From assembly GCA_947627535.1 (NCBI GenBank), contig CANQWM010000004.1, forward strand, positions 62,001 through 126,000: a stretch of DNA of 64,000 nt. The letters run 5' to 3'. The translations under genes were made by a program, and so were the position numbers. The notes below the pieces were generated by a model. That model searched no databases. It was given only the letters and a program-made list of their open reading frames with translations, and was not told where the DNA came from. Positions 60,977-64,000 of the stretch are shown piece after piece; within the stretch, counting starts at the first letter, position 1; each line of letters begins with the position of its first letter. This DNA is from an uncultured Acetatifactor sp. GTDB taxonomy: Bacteria; Bacillota; Clostridia; Lachnospirales; Lachnospiraceae.

Positions 60977-61087
60977 TTAAAAATTTTCACTCACAAAATA
61001 TTTCTTTGTCACAAAACAAACAACAGCTCTCCGAAAATAGAGAATTGCCATCATGGGATTGATTATTCCGAGGTAGTATTCTTGAAA

Positions 61088-61762
61088 CTATTCAATATAT
61101 TTGATGATATCCAGTGGTTCTTCTGCCACAGAAAAATCAGCTATATTTTCACGCTTGTAGGGATGTTGATTCGTGTACCATTTTGCCTGAATTGCCTTCA
61201 TTCCAACAGCTTTTGCTCCCGCAAGTTCATTGCTTCCTCCATCACCCACAAATACACACTCGTTGAAAGCAACTCCTAATCGCCTGGCGGCTTCTTCATA
61301 GATACAGGGATCCGGCTTCTTCATATGTACTTCAAAAGATAATATTATTTCATCAAAATATTTTTATATTTCCGATTCTTTTAGTACTTTCACCTCGTCT
61401 GCAGAACAATTACTAACAATCGCAGTTTTTAACCCCATCGCTTTCAAATTCCTCAACAGCTGAAATATATCCGGAAGCACATATTCAAAGCATGCTGATT
61501 TTGTTTTTATTCTTTTATCAACAACACTGGACAGCATCAAATTATCGATACATTTTCCACAGCTTTTACAAACATATAATATGGAATCTTCAAAGTTGAT
61601 TTCTCCCACATATCGTTCCTGCTCTTTTTCATCCCAGTACATATCAAAAATTTCTCTTTCTACGCCTAAATCGGCGCTCATATCATTTTTAGTATACTTT
61701 TTATGACCCCATTCCGTAATTAGCGTTTCATACAGATCAAAAATAACCGCTTTGTGTTTCAT
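61088..61762 (-). pseudogene. HAD hydrolase interrupted by one in-frame stop codon
   Basis: A 224-codon HAD hydrolase. Codons 1-132 encode VIFDLYETLI (motif I) and TAIVSNCSADE (motif II). TAA at 61364-61366 follows KESEI. Reading continues in the same frame with KYFDEIILSFEVHMKKPDP (motif III Lys) and FVGDGGSNELAGA (motif IV) to 61088. No frameshift is present; changing the single stop (for example TCA to TAA) restores the full gene. Without motifs III and IV the truncated product should be inactive. It could also be a sequencing error. Confidence 0.85.
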
Positions 61763-61856
61763 ATATCCTCCCTGTTATGAAGTTACGATACCCTTCCTTT
61801 CGGATCTTCTGCATATAATTTCGCATATCCTGTTGCAACTTGTCAAAGGTTTTTAA

Positions 61857-61901
61857 TCAAAAAAGACCATTCTACCGAATTATTTTCAGTAAAATGGTCT
61901 T
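61857..61901 (-). terminator. Terminator of the Rpn-family gene
   Basis: Hairpin AAGACCATT/AATGGTCTT (61863-61871 with 61893-61901) with further partial pairing, followed on the minus strand by TTTTTTGATT. Confidence 0.85.
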
Positions 61902-61931
61902 ATCCCTACCTCGCTATTTTATTTGCGAATA

Positions 61932-62741
61932 TTATGCGCTTTTCTTCTCTGCAAGTTCCTTAATTTTCTCCAAAGATAACCCCGAATATTGCGCAATATC
62001 TTCAAAAGAAAGTTTGCCACCCTTAATCATCTCAAGAGCATTTTCAATCCTTGTAGCCAACTCGGTCTCGTCCCTCATTTTCTCCATAACCCGGCACATA
62101 ACTTCCACCCCTTTCTCATCTTCTTTAAAGAACCGCATTTTCGCTGCTAATTGTGAAAAATACATATCGTCTGCTTTGATGCAGGAAAAGTCGTGCATCA
62201 GCTTTTCAAGTTGTGTTTTGTTCCCCTGCTTTGCCCCGTTCACATAAATAGTATGCGCACCGTCATTAACCGGAATGTACTCTCCATCAATCAAAATATA
62301 TCTTTCTATCGGATAAATCGCTTTATCTTTTCCGATCACATCCGTTTCAGTAATAAAAATCACATAAGTTTCCGGCAATTCCTCTGGCTTCTGCCCCGGT
62401 TTTAGAATAGACGCATCTAAAAGGCTGCTGTTATATCTCGCTCTCTTAAATCCCGTCCCACGGTCATCACGCTGAATTTCAATATCCGCCTCGGCTCCGT
62501 TATCCTCTATTGCATGGACATCAAGCCTCGCGGAACGCCCATTCAGATTCTTCAACTCGTGCTGTGCATGGACACTTTGCACTTTTAATCCCGGCTTATC
62601 CAAAATAATCCGTAAAACAAACTCTGTATCCTCAATATTATCTCTGAAAAAAGCAGACAAAAAATCATCGTCCATCAAGCGGAAGCCTCTTAGTCTCTGC
62701 AAATCCTGTTCATGCAGAACTGCACGCTGTTCTTCTGTCAT
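61932..62741 (-). CDS. Rpn-family recombination-promoting nuclease / PD-(D/E)xK transposase-like
   Basis: A 269-residue protein of the Rpn/PD-(D/E)xK transposase-like group. FMDDDF-like RLMDDDFLSAFFRDNIEDTE opens it; the nuclease core is ARLDVHAIEDNGAEADIEIQRDDR with Asp, Glu and Gln at the usual places, then ARYNSSLLDASIL. The C-terminus has FEDIAQYSGLSLEKIKELAEK, a small helical motif common in these proteins. ATG at 62741 is far from GGAGGT; a TTG at 62747 is better spaced. Such genes spread as mobile elements, though no terminal repeats were found. Confidence 0.85.
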   Translation of the reverse strand: MTEEQRAVLHEQDLQRLRGFRLMDDDFLSAFFRDNIEDTEFVLRIILDKPGLKVQSVHAQHELKNLNGRSARLDVHAIEDNGAEADIEIQRDDRGTGFKRARYNSSLLDASILKPGQKPEELPETYVIFITETDVIGKDKAIYPIERYILIDGEYIPVNDGAHTIYVNGAKQGNKTQLEKLMHDFSCIKADDMYFSQLAAKMRFFKEDEKGVEVMCRVMEKMRDETELATRIENALEMIKGGKLSFEDIAQYSGLSLEKIKELAEKKSA

Positions 62742-62919
62742 AGACAAGAATACCACCTCCTTACAGCTCTTAAGAATATTATACAGAGAATATCCCCCTT
62801 TTTCAATCAAAATTATGTTGTTGATTATGCTACCTCGTTAACCTGCTCAAAGCGAGATAAGAAATAAGTTTGCACAATAAGGCAAAACTGGGCAAAAATA
62901 GCCTATAAGGAGAAACTTT

Positions 62920-62985
62920 ATGAAATTTACAAAAATCCCCTTGCGCAAGGTATTGCTTGTGACGCTGCGTAATGAAGTAGAATGA
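62920..62985 (+). CDS. Small ORF (21 residues) upstream of merR
   Basis: ATG at 62920 has AAGGAG eight bases upstream, then MKFTKIPLRKVLLVTLRNEV and a final Glu before TGA. Its stop is five bases before the merR ribosome site, which fits a leader peptide or a tiny basic membrane-active peptide. Its start signal is better than that of many annotated genes. No family is known to me. Confidence 0.5.
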   Translation: MKFTKIPLRKVLLVTLRNEVE

Positions 62986-63007
62986 AGGGCGAAAGGAGGT
63001 AAAAGCT

Positions 63008-63727
63008 ATGTCAAAATACACGACAGGAGAAATGGCGAAGCTCTGCGGCGTATCTGTCCGAACCGTTCAGTATTACGATACCCGCGGTATATTGACGCCC
63101 AGCGAACTCTCCGAGGGAGGCAGACGGCTTTATTCGGAAGATGACCTCAAGCGAATGAAGATCATCTGCTTTCTCCGTGACGCCGGGCTCTCCATAAACA
63201 GCATTGGAGAACTGCTCAGCGAGGCCGATCCCGGAAATGTGATCTCTGTTCTTTTGGAGCAGCAGGAGCAGGCACTTTCTGAGGAAATCAAAGAACGGCA
63301 GTCGAAGCTCGAAGTGCTTAGCGGGATCCGGCGGGCGTTAAAAAGTGTTTCCAATTTTTCCATCGAATCTATCGGTGATATAGCTTATCAGTTGGAAAAC
63401 AAAAAGGAAATGAAACGCTTTCATGCTATCCTGTTAATCACAGGAATCCCCTTTAGTATCTTTCAGTGGGGCTCGATCATCCTCTGGATCATGACGGGGA
63501 TATGGTGGCCTTTCGTCCTCTATGGTCTGTTGGTCATTCCCTATGGGATCTGGGTGACAAGGTACTATTTTTCAAGGGTAGCATATATCTGTCCCCAGTG
63601 TCACGAGGTATTTAAACCCAATTTGAAAGAGGCGTTTTGGGCGAGACATACCCCAACCCTGAGAAAGCTCACCTGCACGCACTGTGGGTATAAGGGCTTC
63701 TGTGTAGAAACTTTTAGAAAGGATTAA
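63008..63727 (+). CDS. MerR-family regulator with membrane spans and zinc ribbon
   Basis: A 239-residue protein. Residues 4-75 are a MerR DNA-binding domain (YTTGEMAKLCGVSVRTVQYY; SEGGRRLYSEDDLKRMKIIC). A coiled coil (about 75-130) is followed by two hydrophobic spans (about 138-160 and 165-185) and a C-terminal zinc ribbon with Cys195, Cys198, Cys223 and Cys226. GAAAGGAGGT precedes the ATG. It heads an operon with a PLDc_N protein and an ABC transporter, which it probably controls from the membrane (inference). Confidence 0.88.
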   Translation: MSKYTTGEMAKLCGVSVRTVQYYDTRGILTPSELSEGGRRLYSEDDLKRMKIICFLRDAGLSINSIGELLSEADPGNVISVLLEQQEQALSEEIKERQSKLEVLSGIRRALKSVSNFSIESIGDIAYQLENKKEMKRFHAILLITGIPFSIFQWGSIILWIMTGIWWPFVLYGLLVIPYGIWVTRYYFSRVAYICPQCHEVFKPNLKEAFWARHTPTLRKLTCTHCGYKGFCVETFRKD

Positions 63728-63734
63728 AAATAAA

Positions 63735-63938
63735 ATGGAAAAAATTATAGAATTTCTCCCTTTCATCATCCCGCTTGCAATCGTGCAGTTTGCCCTTCTT
63801 TGTTACACGCTGTACCATATTCTGACCCACAAAACATACAAAAGAGGAACCCGCACTTTATGGCTTGTGGTGGCAATCATCGGCATGGAGTTTATCGGCC
63901 CGATCCTGTACTTCCTGTTTGGAAAAGAGGACATTTAG
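63735..63938 (+). CDS. PLDc_N-domain small membrane protein
   Basis: A 67-residue protein with two transmembrane helices and the PLDc_N pattern: FALLCYTLYHILTH, then RTLWLVVAIIGMEFIGPILYFLFGK. These proteins often accompany ABC transporters of the peptide-resistance type. It lies between merR and the ABC ATPase gene. Confidence 0.88.
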   Translation: MEKIIEFLPFIIPLAIVQFALLCYTLYHILTHKTYKRGTRTLWLVVAIIGMEFIGPILYFLFGKEDI

Positions 63939-63939
63939 C

Positions 63940-64000
63940 ATGGAAATACTGGCAATACGGGATTTGAAAAAGAGTTTTGGCAGTAAAGAAGTACTGCGCG
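63940..64000 (+). CDS. ABC transporter ATP-binding protein (5' end only)
   Basis: The first 20 codons read MEILAIRDLKKSFGSKEVLR, the usual start of an ABC ATPase before Walker A; the gene runs off the right edge. AGAGGACATTTAGC precedes the ATG, and the start lies one base after the PLDc_N stop. Confidence 0.8.
   Translation, partial: MEILAIRDLKKSFGSKEVLR

Noticed and set aside
61932-62741. Rpn-family gene as part of an insertion sequence with ends
   Set aside because: No terminal inverted repeats or target duplications were found in the flanks.

Overview
The window looks like a chromosomal segment from a gut-type Lachnospiraceae (Clostridia, Firmicutes). This is inferred from strong AGGAGG-type ribosome binding sites, sigma-A promoters, T-box leaders on aminoacyl-tRNA synthetase genes, an L20-type infC-rpmI-rplT leader, FeoA/FeoA/FeoB iron uptake, ABC sugar uptake without a local ATPase, and families such as DUF5696, DUF6033 and CD3324. 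Most of the window is moderately G+C-rich by eye. The right end, about 59.3-63.0 kb, is clearly more A+T-rich and carries accessory genes. Almost all genes lie on the minus strand.

Layout. 1-19 kb: a carbohydrate-use locus. A cytoplasmic GH39-GH43 enzyme has its own promoter. A second promoter drives a run of genes: a very large membrane-anchored solute-binding protein with carbohydrate-binding-like modules, two permeases, an NHL-repeat protein, a Yip1-family membrane protein, a DUF5696 protein, two more permeases and a lipoprotein binding protein. Two U32-like paralogues and the start of an HlyD-like lipoprotein follow. 19-26.5 kb: a PAP2-like protein, a glycosyltransferase, an SfsA-MutY fusion, a 5'-nucleotidase, small proteins, an XRE regulator and an epimerase. 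26.6-31.2 kb: feoA-feoA-feoB with a divergent DtxR-type regulator, then a HAD hydrolase. 31.2-36.4 kb: rplT, rpmI and infC (AUU start) with an attenuator leader, a tandem palindromic repeat, DUF1540, T-box-controlled thrS and carD.

36.7-45.3 kb: a DUF6033 protein, then a signalling operon with one promoter. It encodes a REC-HD-GYP response regulator, a hybrid kinase with an HPt domain, a hybrid kinase fused to a DegV lipid-binding domain, and a hemerythrin-CheX-like protein. This is the most unusual system in the window. It suggests a multi-input phosphorelay (membrane signal, fatty acid, oxygen) ending in cyclic-di-GMP turnover.

45.3-50.4 kb: prfA, prmC, DUF1385, rpmE and a rho with a disordered insertion. 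50.6-53.3 kb: a restriction-modification system with an alpha-class Dam-like methylase convergent with a beta-class methylase and a PD-(D/E)xK endonuclease. 53.3-57.7 kb: a ferredoxin-type aldo/keto reductase and T-box-controlled valS. 57.8-64 kb: accessory genes, including CD3324, a degenerate aminoglycoside-phosphotransferase-like protein, an AlbA_2 regulator, a HAD gene broken by one stop codon, an Rpn-family nuclease, and a MerR/PLDc_N/ABC operon running off the end.

All family assignments come from reading motifs by eye; no database search was run.
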